Source: Pseudalkalibacillus sp052246725
GTDB taxonomy: Bacteria; Bacillota; Bacilli; Bacillales; Fictibacillaceae
Assembly (NCBI GenBank): GCA_052246725.1
Contig: JBQQCL010000003.1
DNA: 64,000 nt
Direction: 5' to 3' (one strand)
Shown here: in pieces, positions 8,432 through 15,657 of the stretch
Numbering within the stretch: position 1 is the stretch's first letter
How the letters are laid out: every line of letters starts with the position of its first letter
Program-made: the position numbers and the translations under genes
The notes under the pieces: generated by a model
Seen by the model: the letters and a program-made list of their open reading frames with translations, nothing else
Database searches by the model: none
What the model was told of the DNA's origin: nothing

Positions 8432-8475
8432 AAAGAAAATATGGCAAAGCCGAGCTTTGGTGAAAGTTGTGCCTT
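8432..8475 (-). repeat. degenerate partial copy of the terminator-like repeat, copy D
   Basis: AAAGAAAATATGGCAAAGCC and the following bases align with the start of the better copies at 4341, 58121 and 60876 with scattered substitutions, then similarity fades. Orientation is the same as the other three copies, downstream of a minus-strand gene. Confidence 0.55.
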
Positions 8476-8507
8476 CTGTAAAGTACAATGATTTTTCACT
8501 AATTAAA

Positions 8508-8645
8508 TTAGAGGACATCAGAGACCTTATTAGCTTCAAATCCCCCATCTTGAAAATATTAGAGGACACCAGCGACCTTATTTGCCTGAAACTAGAAAAA
8601 TTCGGGGGTATTCCACCCAAATAAAGGAACAGTTGTCCTCTAATT
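8508..8645. repeat. GGACA-type repeats, two direct units 51 bp apart plus one inverted unit
   Basis: Units TTAGAGGACATCAGAGACCT and TTAGAGGACACCAGCGACCT start at 8508 and 8559, exactly 51 bases apart, each followed by TATT. An inverted, more diverged unit ends with TGTCCTCTAAT near 8644. The same family with the same 51-bp spacing occurs at 48180-48366. Confidence 0.75.
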
Positions 8646-8703
8646 TTAGCTAGTCAAACTATTTTCCTGTGGCATTGGCAAAATTCATACTTTCTTACAG
8701 TAT

Positions 8704-8730
8704 AAAAAAGCCCCCAAAACGGGAGCTTAT
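8704..8730 (-). terminator. terminator of the flavodoxin-like reductase gene
   Basis: On the minus strand AAGCTCCC and GGGGGCTT form a stem with a short T-rich loop, followed by TTTTTTATA. It lies just after the stop codon at 8737. Confidence 0.75.
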
Positions 8731-8736
8731 ACTGCT

Positions 8737-9336
8737 CTAAATTTGCTCGAGCGGACTTTCTTCAGCCGGGATCGGATAATCTTTCAAAAGCCCGGCGAAA
8801 TACACGAGGTTGTTGCTCATTTTTTTGATCGCGGTTGCATCGACCGGAGATTCACAATCGTTGCAAATGCAATATGAGTCACCATTCGGTGGAATCGTAA
8901 ATCCGATGTGGGAGAGTGCATACAGGATCGACTGGGCAGCAGGTTTAGCACCAATTTCATTTCCTGTGATGAGTACACCGCCTACCTTATTGTAGAATAG
9001 TGCCGGGCCATTTTCGATCGTGTTGTCGCTTTCTGCATAGAGCCGTTCGATGACAAGTGCTGCAATACTGCTCTTTTCTTCAATCCATAACGGTGTCGCG
9101 AAAATGACGATATCCGCAGCTTTCACTTTTTCAAAAATCTGTGGCCAATCATCTTCAAGTCCAAGTTCATCGTTGGTCGAGTAACCGATATTATAATCCG
9201 CAAGCCATAGCATTTCAAAGGAAACGTCGTGATCCTGCAAAATTTCAAGTGAATAATTGGTCAATGCTTGTGTATGAGAGATGTTCTCTTTCGTTTTCAG
9301 TGAACAGTTTAAGATTAAGGTATGTAGAGTTGACAT
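8737..9336 (-). CDS. flavodoxin-like NAD(P)H-dependent FMN reductase family protein
   Basis: A 199-residue cytoplasmic flavoprotein of the NADPH-dependent FMN reductase / flavodoxin-like superfamily. The fold is shown by an N-terminal strand with a phosphate-loop-like segment (LILNCSLKTKENISHTQ), IVIFATPLWIEEKSSIAALV near residue 75-95 (the ATPxW flavin loop) and VGGVLITGNEIGAKPAAQSI. A CICNDCE pair near residue 155 is unusual and may be redox-active or bind metal. The start at 9336 follows AAGGAGGAAGG. It is monocistronic with its own terminator. Substrate unknown. Confidence 0.8.
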   Translation of the reverse strand: MSTLHTLILNCSLKTKENISHTQALTNYSLEILQDHDVSFEMLWLADYNIGYSTNDELGLEDDWPQIFEKVKAADIVIFATPLWIEEKSSIAALVIERLYAESDNTIENGPALFYNKVGGVLITGNEIGAKPAAQSILYALSHIGFTIPPNGDSYCICNDCESPVDATAIKKMSNNLVYFAGLLKDYPIPAEESPLEQI

Positions 9337-9449
9337 AACCCTTCCTCCTTTACAAAGTCTTGTATCTATACCCTGAAATGAGGAAGGTTAATCCACTTTT
9401 TTATAGGAATTTTCAGCTAAATTTTGTTGGCTCCAAGCATATGTTGAAC

Positions 9450-9803
9450 TTATATCATATGCTTCCGCTGCGCGTTGACCAATTCGATGAAAGCTTGAGG
9501 TTGACTGTCTGATAGATACTTGAACTGTACCTGGTCACCTTTCAACTTCAGTGAAAAACGCTTGTTGAAAAGACCGCTCTTCAGTTGGAACTTTTGTATC
9601 GTCGTATAATTGTAGGTTTCAACCAGTTCACCAGGCTGGATCAGATAATCGCCAACGAACATCAGCCGTTCAGTTGTTGCAGCAAGTACCCCAGGTCTTG
9701 GTGTGAACGAAAATATATAGGTGATCAAAGAGCAACGCCTTGTTGCGAGCAGCTGCTCATCTTCTTTTAACATCTGTTTAATCTGCTGCGTCGTCACTTG
9801 CAT
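9450..9803 (-). CDS. bacterial PH-domain protein (YokE-like)
   Basis: A 117-residue soluble protein. After a short helix (residues 1-20) it forms a single PH-like beta barrel: LITYIFSFTPRPGVLAATTERLMFVG, then ETYNYTTIQKFQLKSGLF and RFSLKLKGDQVQFKYL, ending in an amphipathic helix. That strand order matches the short YokE-type PH proteins of Bacillus. Function is unknown; such domains often bind proteins or lipids. The start at 9803 follows GGGAGAGAT. A palindromic GTGCCTGGCAC repeat separates it from the DinB gene. Confidence 0.7.
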   Translation of the reverse strand: MQVTTQQIKQMLKEDEQLLATRRCSLITYIFSFTPRPGVLAATTERLMFVGDYLIQPGELVETYNYTTIQKFQLKSGLFNKRFSLKLKGDQVQFKYLSDSQPQAFIELVNAQRKHMI

Positions 9804-9878
9804 GCAAATCTCTCCCGCCTTTTTCGAGTACTATTACCTACGAACCAATAAGCCAAAAGTTTCATCTGTATAAAAAAC

Positions 9879-9940
9879 GGTGCCAGGCACCAATTTAAAT
9901 CCCTTGGGACCCAAGGGTTAAATTGTCGTGCCTGGCACAG
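9879..9940. repeat. GTGCCTGGCAC palindromic repeat, locus 1 (complete hairpin)
   Basis: GTGCCAGGCAC at 9880-9890 pairs with GTGCCTGGCAC at 9928-9938; inside, TTTAA pairs with TTAAA and CCCTTGG pairs with CCAAGGG. The whole forms one long cruciform of about 60 bases. It lies between the DinB and PH genes. Related loci are at 12440, 13850, 22700, 25359 and 32635. Confidence 0.85.
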
Positions 9941-9962
9941 AGTGTGTTTCTAATATAGTATT

Positions 9963-10442
9963 TTATTTTGTGGTTTCGCTTGGGACTTTGATGACTTTGA
10001 CCATTTGTCGGATGGATCCGAGGTGATACGCGGAGTGGGCCAATGTACCGCAAAGTCCATTAGCAGTCTCTTCATCTATGGTATCCAGCCGTTCGATTTT
10101 TTCTAATAACGCTTTGTACTCCATATCAAGCTGGTTTTTAAATCGTTGCCATGTCATCTGATCAACAGAAGTGATTTTCCATGATTCTTCCCAGTTCGCG
10201 TTGGGCTTTTCACCTTTCATGTAGGTGTTCGCCACCCATAGGTAATAACGGGTATGGTCCGTTTGAGCAGCAATCGTCGTTCCCTGAATCGGGATGGACG
10301 CTTCCTCTGCCGACAGCCTATCAAGTGTCCCGAAGATTCCACTGCCTGGCTTCGCCTCCGTGTACCAGCTTTCGTTTTTTTTCGGACCATCGAACGTTTC
10401 TGTCAGCAATGTTTTCACTGCTTCCAATAAGGTGTTATTCAT
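9963..10442 (-). CDS. DinB-superfamily protein
   Basis: A 159-residue four-helix-bundle protein of the DinB/YfiT superfamily, whose members use three His residues to bind a divalent metal and often act as thiol-dependent transferases or are of unknown function. The metal-type histidines are visible in QTDHTRYY (about residue 63) and LAHSAYHLGSIRQM (about residues 135-141). WYTEAKPGSGIFGTLDRLSAEEAS near the N-terminus is typical of the branch. The start at 10442 follows AGGAGGAACTGAG. It stands alone. Substrate unknown. Confidence 0.75.
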   Translation of the reverse strand: MNNTLLEAVKTLLTETFDGPKKNESWYTEAKPGSGIFGTLDRLSAEEASIPIQGTTIAAQTDHTRYYLWVANTYMKGEKPNANWEESWKITSVDQMTWQRFKNQLDMEYKALLEKIERLDTIDEETANGLCGTLAHSAYHLGSIRQMVKVIKVPSETTK

Positions 10443-10571
10443 CTCAGTTCCTCCTGAAATTTTTTTGCAGGACGTATTGATGTTTTCAACCTCTAGTTGT
10501 TTCTCCTGTTGGTACCTTACGACATCGACAATAGAATTCCTTTGAGCGGTGGTTAAAATAGGAAAATCGCT

Positions 10572-11855
10572 TTATCGGCCTGAAATTTGAATGGCTTTGT
10601 CGGATGGTTCTGCTGTAACGTATTTGGTGATCGTCAACACGTCAGCTTTCGTTATTTTGCCGGCGAAAACAAGTACGTGCTGCTTTTCCAAACCGTCTTC
10701 TGTTTTATCGAACGATTTGTCATAGGATGTTTCAAGAGATGCAGAACCCCCTACCCCCTCTAGCTTAGCTTCAAGAACACTGAAGTGTTCAGGCGTGTTC
10801 AAGAGCACTTCTGTCTTTCCTTCTTTTACATTGACCTCTCCAATTGTGACGTTTTCGCCTGCTAATTGGATGCTTTTCTCACCAAGATTGATCTTTTCAT
10901 TCGAGTCATGGATCTTTAAATCTCTTTCAAGTATGAGGGTCACGTTTTCAACATCCTCTGGCAGCGGATCGAACTCCAAGTCGAAAGTGTATCCGCCAAC
11001 GCCGGACGTCATGCCGGATCCTTGTGGTCGAATCGTTTTATCGTCTGCCTTCAAAACATATTGAAACGCCAGATGTCCCATCCCCATTTCATTCCATACT
11101 TTCTTGTTCTTTACGTTAATTTTACCTTTGATGACCGTTTGTGTTGGGGTCGCCGTCAACTTTTCGAATTCATAGGTCGCTGTATCTGTCTTGAGTGTCT
11201 CTTTCATTCTCAGGTCGTATTTCGTTATCAAAGCTTTTGAACGGTCCAGCTCGAACGAAATCGTCGCCGCCTGAGACGGTTCTTGATCCATCCGGATGTA
11301 GAAATCTATATTTTTCACAAACGGGTTCGGTGGTTCAAAGGACTGGACGAACGACATCTTCGTATTGTCCTCACTCACAGTGCCGAAACCTGATGTCTCA
11401 ATGATCTGTCCAAATAAACCTTCCATCCTAATGTTAAAATCCGAAAACTTATGTTCAATATTTTTTCTCGGATCAACAACGGTGTACATGACGATCAGTC
11501 GATTCTCATCGAGCATGAGTCCGTCCACAGTGACTTGAATGCCATTGGGAAGCTCAGCACTTTTATCAATCACTTGGCCTTTTCCTTGTTCATTCAGATC
11601 ACTCAAGGAATCGGTCAGCACATGGTCGAAGCCAAGAATTTTCTTACCGTAGTAGGCCATCGTGTCAAATTGATAGGTGAATAGGAGAATGAACATGAGC
11701 GAGGCAGCGATGAGTGAAGGCCGCTTCCAGCGTTTGGGCTCTTTCGGTGGTTCCATCTCAAGTCTATTTCGGAGTCGATCTTCAAGACCCTCCGGCGCTT
11801 TCATAGATTGAATGTTTTTTCCGTCTTCCTTCATCTTATCTTCCAGGTTGCTCAT
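10572..11855 (-). CDS. membrane anti-sigma factor, DUF4179 family
   Basis: A 427-residue type II membrane protein with a short cytoplasmic part (residues 1-45), one transmembrane helix (about 47-65, SLIAASLMFILLFTYQF), and a large extracellular region with the DUF4179 pattern (VTVDGLMLDENRLIVMYTV near residue 110). The gene overlaps the ECF sigma gene by four bases (ATGA) and follows it, the standard arrangement for a regulator that holds its sigma factor at the membrane. The inducing signal cannot be told from the sequence. Confidence 0.85.
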   Translation of the reverse strand: MSNLEDKMKEDGKNIQSMKAPEGLEDRLRNRLEMEPPKEPKRWKRPSLIAASLMFILLFTYQFDTMAYYGKKILGFDHVLTDSLSDLNEQGKGQVIDKSAELPNGIQVTVDGLMLDENRLIVMYTVVDPRKNIEHKFSDFNIRMEGLFGQIIETSGFGTVSEDNTKMSFVQSFEPPNPFVKNIDFYIRMDQEPSQAATISFELDRSKALITKYDLRMKETLKTDTATYEFEKLTATPTQTVIKGKINVKNKKVWNEMGMGHLAFQYVLKADDKTIRPQGSGMTSGVGGYTFDLEFDPLPEDVENVTLILERDLKIHDSNEKINLGEKSIQLAGENVTIGEVNVKEGKTEVLLNTPEHFSVLEAKLEGVGGSASLETSYDKSFDKTEDGLEKQHVLVFAGKITKADVLTITKYVTAEPSDKAIQISGR

Positions 11856-12370
11856 AGGTATTCACCTCCAAGGAGTTCCTTTAGCTTCTTCAGTCCGAAT
11901 GAAATTCTTGATTTCACCGTGCCGATTGGGACTTTGGTTAATTTTGCAATCGTTTCATAGTCGTAATCTAGCCAGTAACGAAGCTGTATCGCTTCTTGTT
12001 GATCGATGCTTAATTTGCCTAAATGGTTTTGGACATCCAGTTGATGAATGGTTCGCTCACCTTCGTGTGCGTTGGATGGTTCATCGATTTCTTCCATAAC
12101 CGTCGTCATTTTCCGCTTTCTCAGGATATCGCGGCAACGGTTCACTAAGATGGTTTTGCTCCAACTATAAAAGGAACCTCGTTTTTTCAGCGTGTTTATT
12201 TTCTCATAAAGGATGACGATCATGTCTTCTAGTGCATCCATCGCATCTTCTTCATGCCGTAAATAGGTATATGCTAATCTGTAATACTGATCTTTTTCTA
12301 CTAAGACAAGCTGTAACAGCGCTTCTTTATCCCCTTTTTGTGCTTTGCGCACCAGCTTTTCAATCTCCAA
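11852..12370 (-). CDS. ECF RNA polymerase sigma factor
   Basis: An extracytoplasmic-function sigma factor of 172 residues. Region 2 runs from YRLAYTYLRHEEDAMDALED to the -10-binding SFYSWSKTILVNRCRDILRK; region 4 contains LSIDQQEAIQLRYWLDYDYE and IGTVKSRISFGLKKLKELL. I start at the TTG at 12370 because GGAGGAGGGGG lies just upstream. The reading frame continues open to an ATG at 12484, but that extension is translated from a palindromic repeat and gives non-sigma-like residues. Four-base overlap with the anti-sigma gene. It probably directs its own operon, but I did not find a clear ECF promoter. Confidence 0.88.
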   Translation of the reverse strand: MEIEKLVRKAQKGDKEALLQLVLVEKDQYYRLAYTYLRHEEDAMDALEDMIVILYEKINTLKKRGSFYSWSKTILVNRCRDILRKRKMTTVMEEIDEPSNAHEGERTIHQLDVQNHLGKLSIDQQEAIQLRYWLDYDYETIAKLTKVPIGTVKSRISFGLKKLKELLGGEYL

Positions 12371-12439
12371 AGGCTCTCCCCCTCCTCCACTACACCTTAG
12401 AGTCACCAACCCCTCAAAAAGTTCAAATGAATTTTTTGG

Positions 12440-12552
12440 GTGCCTGGCACGATAATTTCGCCCTTGTCCCCCAAGGGTTTTCAAAAAGTGCCTGGCACCG
12501 ATTCAAAACCCTTGATACATCAACGTTTGAAATCGGTGCCAGGTACACTTCC
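12440..12552. repeat. GTGCCTGGCAC palindromic repeat, locus 2
   Basis: Three copies of the GTGCCTGGCAC core (12440, 12488 and, inverted, 12535) are separated by CCCAAGGG- and CCCTTG-containing spacers. It overlaps the last codons of the C45 acyltransferase gene and ends before the sigma gene start. Its closest relative is locus 3 at 13850, in the same orientation. Confidence 0.8.
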
Positions 12553-13539
12553 TGTTAATTTGGTTAATAGGAGTGGTTTTCCGTTTATCCAGTCATTTAG
12601 TTTGATCTCTAATGTTTCTTTGCCGTTAGCCACTCTAGTGATGAATCTGTCTTCTTTAAAGAAGTAGCCAAAAGTATGCAGTGTACCGAAAAACTGTTCA
12701 TAGTCATGGAAGAACATCTCTGAAGCAGGATCACTGAACCAGGTGAAGAGCTCTATACCATCAGCGTTTTTTGAGACCATCGCTTCTAAACGTTGTTTCG
12801 AGTGCCCAAGTTGTTTCCTGTTGTAAGCTTCCATAGAAGGGGTTTGAAAATGATTGGTACAAATTAGCGTCTCTTCCGCTTCACGAACTTCGATTTTGTC
12901 TGGTGATGCTTCGACAACTACGTGCCTTCCTTTACGGTCTCCGATAGAATAGTTATAAGAGCATGCATGCGGCAGTTCTTTCAACAGTTGTATGCAATCG
13001 TCGGTTGTTTTACAAGTATCTGCGAGAATCCTTATTATTGTGCTGCACATCAAACCTTTAACCTGGTCGGTATTATTAACAAAGTGAAGTGCTGCGGCAA
13101 CCCCATGTTCATTTACGCCTTCGTGTCTGCCTATGTAATGAAGCGAATATCCCACACTTCCGTAGGTTTCCTCAGACCGTGCAAATACAAGTTGGTGATC
13201 GTAAATCAGTGGTGAGAAACCGTAATTTCGGACCAAAAAATCCTGCGTGACAATCGATGAACATCCCATAGCCTGGAGTTTTGGAATATCGTATCCGCTG
13301 AAATAGCGCATCGCTTTGTCATATGGAATGCTGAGTCCGTCAGCAAGACCGTGAATTTCCTCAAGTAAATGAGGAGCGAAGGCTTTCAAAACGGTTTTTG
13401 CTTCTTCCAAATCCATTGACTCTTTCGTAAAAGTTTCATAGACGGACAATTGCTTTTTATCCAGTAAACGGCCTTGTTCATAACCTATGTTATAGGAACG
13501 GTCCCTAAATTCATGTATATCGACTACAAATTCATTCAT
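12520..13539 (-). CDS. C45-family autoproteolytic acyltransferase/hydrolase
   Basis: A 339-residue Ntn-hydrolase related to fungal acyl-CoA:6-aminopenicillanic acid acyltransferase. These enzymes cut themselves before a Cys, which becomes the N-terminal nucleophile; here it is Cys93 in QAMGCSSIV. Other family features are FARSEETY, VNEHGVAAALHFVNN and the ICTNHFQTPSMEAYN segment near residue 225. Substrate in bacilli is unknown. The last nine or so residues (SVPGTDFKR) are encoded by repeat locus 2, so the natural C-terminus has probably been replaced. The start at 13539 follows GGGGGATGATAAC. Palindromic repeats flank the gene on both sides. Confidence 0.8.
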   Translation of the reverse strand: MNEFVVDIHEFRDRSYNIGYEQGRLLDKKQLSVYETFTKESMDLEEAKTVLKAFAPHLLEEIHGLADGLSIPYDKAMRYFSGYDIPKLQAMGCSSIVTQDFLVRNYGFSPLIYDHQLVFARSEETYGSVGYSLHYIGRHEGVNEHGVAAALHFVNNTDQVKGLMCSTIIRILADTCKTTDDCIQLLKELPHACSYNYSIGDRKGRHVVVEASPDKIEVREAEETLICTNHFQTPSMEAYNRKQLGHSKQRLEAMVSKNADGIELFTWFSDPASEMFFHDYEQFFGTLHTFGYFFKEDRFITRVANGKETLEIKLNDWINGKPLLLTKLTGSVPGTDFKR

Positions 13540-13600
13540 GTTATCATCCCCCAGCTAAACTAGTTCAACTATGAGCTGAAAATTCCTTCCAAATAATTGT

Positions 13601-13810
13601 TCAAACGTTTGTTTGAAATCCGCTTCTGGTGTATTGCAAGGGGTTCACCTCATTAATCAAATGTTTGTTTGAAACCAGTGCAAACCTTGTTGTAAAGGTG
13701 TAATTTTACACTTTCGGATATGATTTTGCCTCTTGATCAAACGTTTGTTTGAAATAAAAATACGCTCTGGAGCACAGGTTTCACTAGCTTAATCAAACGC
13801 TTGATTGAAC
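13601..13810. promoter_or_regulatory. four near-identical TCAAACGTTTGTTTGAA-type sites
   Basis: Sites at 13601-13618, 13657-13674, 13737-13754 and 13793-13810 share TCAAACGTTTGTTTGAAA with few changes. Start-to-start distances are 56, 80 and 56 bases. The motif contains the palindrome CAAACGTTTG and ends in an inverted TTTGA, like operators of TetR-type repressors. The block lies upstream of the C45 gene start (13539); the next gene upstream, DUF421, ends here. Confidence 0.6.
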
Positions 13811-13849
13811 TCCAACGGATGTTGTCGAAAGATTCTCTGTCCTCTTCTC

Positions 13850-13962
13850 TGTACCAGGCACCGGAAAAAAGTCCTTGTCTCCCAAGGGATTACAAAAAGT
13901 GCCTGGCACCTATTCAGACCCCCTGGTACATCTGGGTTTCAAATCGGTGCCAGGCACTATTG
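13850..13962. repeat. GTGCCTGGCAC palindromic repeat, locus 3
   Basis: Begins GTACCAGGCACCGG, contains CTTGTCTCCCAAGGGATTAC and GTGCCTGGCACC, and ends CGGTGCCAGGCACTA. The layout matches locus 2 and the two enclose the C45 gene in direct orientation. It lies immediately after the DUF421 stop codon. Confidence 0.8.
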
Positions 13963-13964
13963 TT

Positions 13965-14660
13965 TTATTGGATGACGTCATCGTATTTATCGATGTATAG
14001 TGTTTCGTCTTGCTGGACTTCAGCGTAAAAGACTTCAGAGATCTCCTGAACACCTGATTCCCGGAGTTTTTGGCCGAGCCAAGTTTTATCGAGGTGCAGT
14101 TTAGATAAATTGCTTTCATTGATTTTCCCTTCTGACACCACCTCTGTGCCGACTGAACTGCTCCTACTCGGTTGTAACATGTTCATATCACTCTTTGTCA
14201 GGGGTTGCTTACTTCCTTTTTTCATGACGGATAATGTGCCATCTGTTTCAAATACAGCAAAATCCACATCGGAAAGGGTAAAGACCCCTTTTTTCCGTAA
14301 CATGACATTGAGTGCATCTATACTTAACTGTGTTTTCCTAAGGGAATTTTCCATGATTTTTCCCTTTTTAATTACAACGACTGGATCTCCACTCAAAAGC
14401 TTCCTGGCTTTTTTCGATTTGAGATCAAGAAGACTTAATAGTAATGTAAAGACTGTCCAGCCAACTAAAGCCAGGAGACCATTTCGTATGCTTAACATTG
14501 AATTTACTGCAAGAGATCCTGCGATCGTTCCAATGGCAATTGCAGAAATGAAATTATGGAACGTCAATTGACTGATTTCTTTTCTTCCCATAATTCTTGT
14601 CAATACAAATAATACGAAAAACGATAAGGTTAATCTTAAGAAAAGTTCTGTAATCGTCAT
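13965..14660 (-). CDS. DUF421 membrane protein (YetF/YcaP-like)
   Basis: A 231-residue protein with three N-terminal transmembrane segments (about residues 5-25, 35-52 and 60-77) and a cytoplasmic DUF421 domain. Family motifs are LTRIMGRKEISQLTFHNFISA and GDPVVVIKKGKIMENSLRK; the VFETDGTLSVMKK strand follows. DUF421 proteins are widespread in spore-formers and their role is unclear. The start at 14660 follows AGAGGTGACTCG. It diverges from the small membrane-protein operon starting at 14783. Confidence 0.88.
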   Translation of the reverse strand: MTITELFLRLTLSFFVLFVLTRIMGRKEISQLTFHNFISAIAIGTIAGSLAVNSMLSIRNGLLALVGWTVFTLLLSLLDLKSKKARKLLSGDPVVVIKKGKIMENSLRKTQLSIDALNVMLRKKGVFTLSDVDFAVFETDGTLSVMKKGSKQPLTKSDMNMLQPSRSSSVGTEVVSEGKINESNLSKLHLDKTWLGQKLRESGVQEISEVFYAEVQQDETLYIDKYDDVIQ

Positions 14661-14782
14661 CGAGTCACCTCTTTTAAATGAATCACCTTAAGGTTGCCCG
14701 AGTTACGCCAATTAATTCCCTATGCATCTATCGATAAGTTTCTGAAGAAGGTATATAATGTCAATTATAGGAGGCGGTTTTG

Positions 14783-15019
14783 ATGGATTTTTATTGGGTT
14801 GGTTTGATCTTTTGGGGCTGCATCATCGTATCGTTGTTCTTATTTCTTTTTTCCGTGATGACTCGGAATTCTTTCTGGATGATGGTAAGCGGAGTCTCAC
14901 TACTATTGCCTGCCTTGTATTTCCTCGGTTCACCCAGCCTTTGGTGGATCGCTTTCGCACCGCTCATTCCATTCAACCTATCCTTTTATATGAAAAAACT
15001 GACAGCGAAAAGCGACTAG
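14783..15019 (+). CDS. small membrane protein, 78 aa
   Basis: I do not recognise this protein. It has three hydrophobic segments (about residues 5-24, 30-48 and 51-68) and a short basic tail. The ATG at 14783 is chosen because GGAGGCGG ends seven bases upstream; the overlapping TTG is less likely. It heads a run of three consecutive small membrane-protein genes on the plus strand (14783-15575), the next starting 12 bases after its stop. Confidence 0.65.
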   Translation: MDFYWVGLIFWGCIIVSLFLFLFSVMTRNSFWMMVSGVSLLLPALYFLGSPSLWWIAFAPLIPFNLSFYMKKLTAKSD

Positions 15020-15031
15020 GGGGATACAGTT

Positions 15032-15325
15032 ATGACCGATATCGTATTACTGACCTTGATCAGTTTCAGTTGGATTATTTTCAGCTGGCTGGTCATCTAT
15101 TTTTCAAAAAAATTACGCTGGTACATCCTGCCCTATACCATTTTCCAGCTTGGCGCCACGTTGATTGTATACAGTATCGCTTTCATAAAGGGCTGGTCCG
15201 GAATGGGATATGGAGGGCTTGGTGTTACGATTGTGGGGATCTCCCTGTTTATACTGTTGATCGTGCGAGTCTATTACCACTCAAAGCCAAAGGAGGAAAC
15301 CTCAGAAGAATACGAATCTTTTTAG
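15032..15325 (+). CDS. small membrane protein, 97 aa (YesK-like size and topology)
   Basis: A 97-residue protein with three transmembrane segments (about residues 5-24, 32-52 and 60-83) and an acidic cytoplasmic tail (KPKEETSEEYESF). GxGGLGVTIVGISLF in the third segment resembles the YesK group of Bacillus, but that is a weak match by eye. It is the second gene of the three-gene plus-strand cluster; the next gene's AGGAGGGG ribosome site begins at its stop codon. Confidence 0.65.
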   Translation: MTDIVLLTLISFSWIIFSWLVIYFSKKLRWYILPYTIFQLGATLIVYSIAFIKGWSGMGYGGLGVTIVGISLFILLIVRVYYHSKPKEETSEEYESF

Positions 15326-15335
15326 GAGGGGTAGT

Positions 15336-15575
15336 GTGAAGCGTGTGAAGCTTGGAACCTACATAACACTAGCCACCTTGATCGCTTATGCAATCTGCCT
15401 GTTTATTTACATGCAGACAGACTCAAAGGTGGCGTCGTATCTGATGATTGTACTCTTAGGAGGTTATGCGGTAGTTTCTCTTATCTTTGCGGTTTATCGA
15501 AAATCTATGCGAGACATGCTCTACTGGTTTTTGATCATTTGCCTGGGCACATTTGTCTTGGTACAACTTTATTAA
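15336..15575 (+). CDS. small membrane protein, 79 aa, GTG start
   Basis: A 79-residue protein with three hydrophobic segments (about residues 8-25, 33-52 and 59-78) and a basic loop (YRKSMRD). The GTG at 15336 is supported by AGGAGGGG immediately upstream. It is the third gene of the cluster. No family recognised. Confidence 0.6.
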   Translation: MKRVKLGTYITLATLIAYAICLFIYMQTDSKVASYLMIVLLGGYAVVSLIFAVYRKSMRDMLYWFLIICLGTFVLVQLY

Positions 15576-15657
15576 CTTAATTCTAGGATTCAATTGCACC
15601 TTTAAGTTGTTTTCTGACATCACGAAGTTCATGCCTCAAATTTAAGGCAACATTTCT

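Larger units (their letters stand above)
8105..8736. other. 632-bp gene-free region with repeats and inverted repeats
   Basis: The stretch holds several non-coding structures: an 11-bp perfect inverted repeat (8246-8256 and 8332-8342) enclosing smaller hairpins, a degenerate copy of the terminator-like repeat (8432-8475), two direct and one inverted copy of the 51-bp-spaced GGACA repeat (8508-8645), and the terminator of the downstream flavodoxin-like gene. A 23-codon plus-strand ORF at 8164-8235 follows GGAGG but resembles nothing known, so I do not call it. Confidence 0.6.

Noticed and set aside
12371..12484. 38-residue N-terminal extension of the ECF sigma factor
   Set aside because: It is translated repeat DNA and lies upstream of the GGAGGAGGGGG ribosome site.
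14758..15339. 193-codon plus-strand ORF over the three small membrane genes
   Set aside because: It lies in another frame, lacks the ribosome sites that fit the small genes, and its residues are not protein-like.
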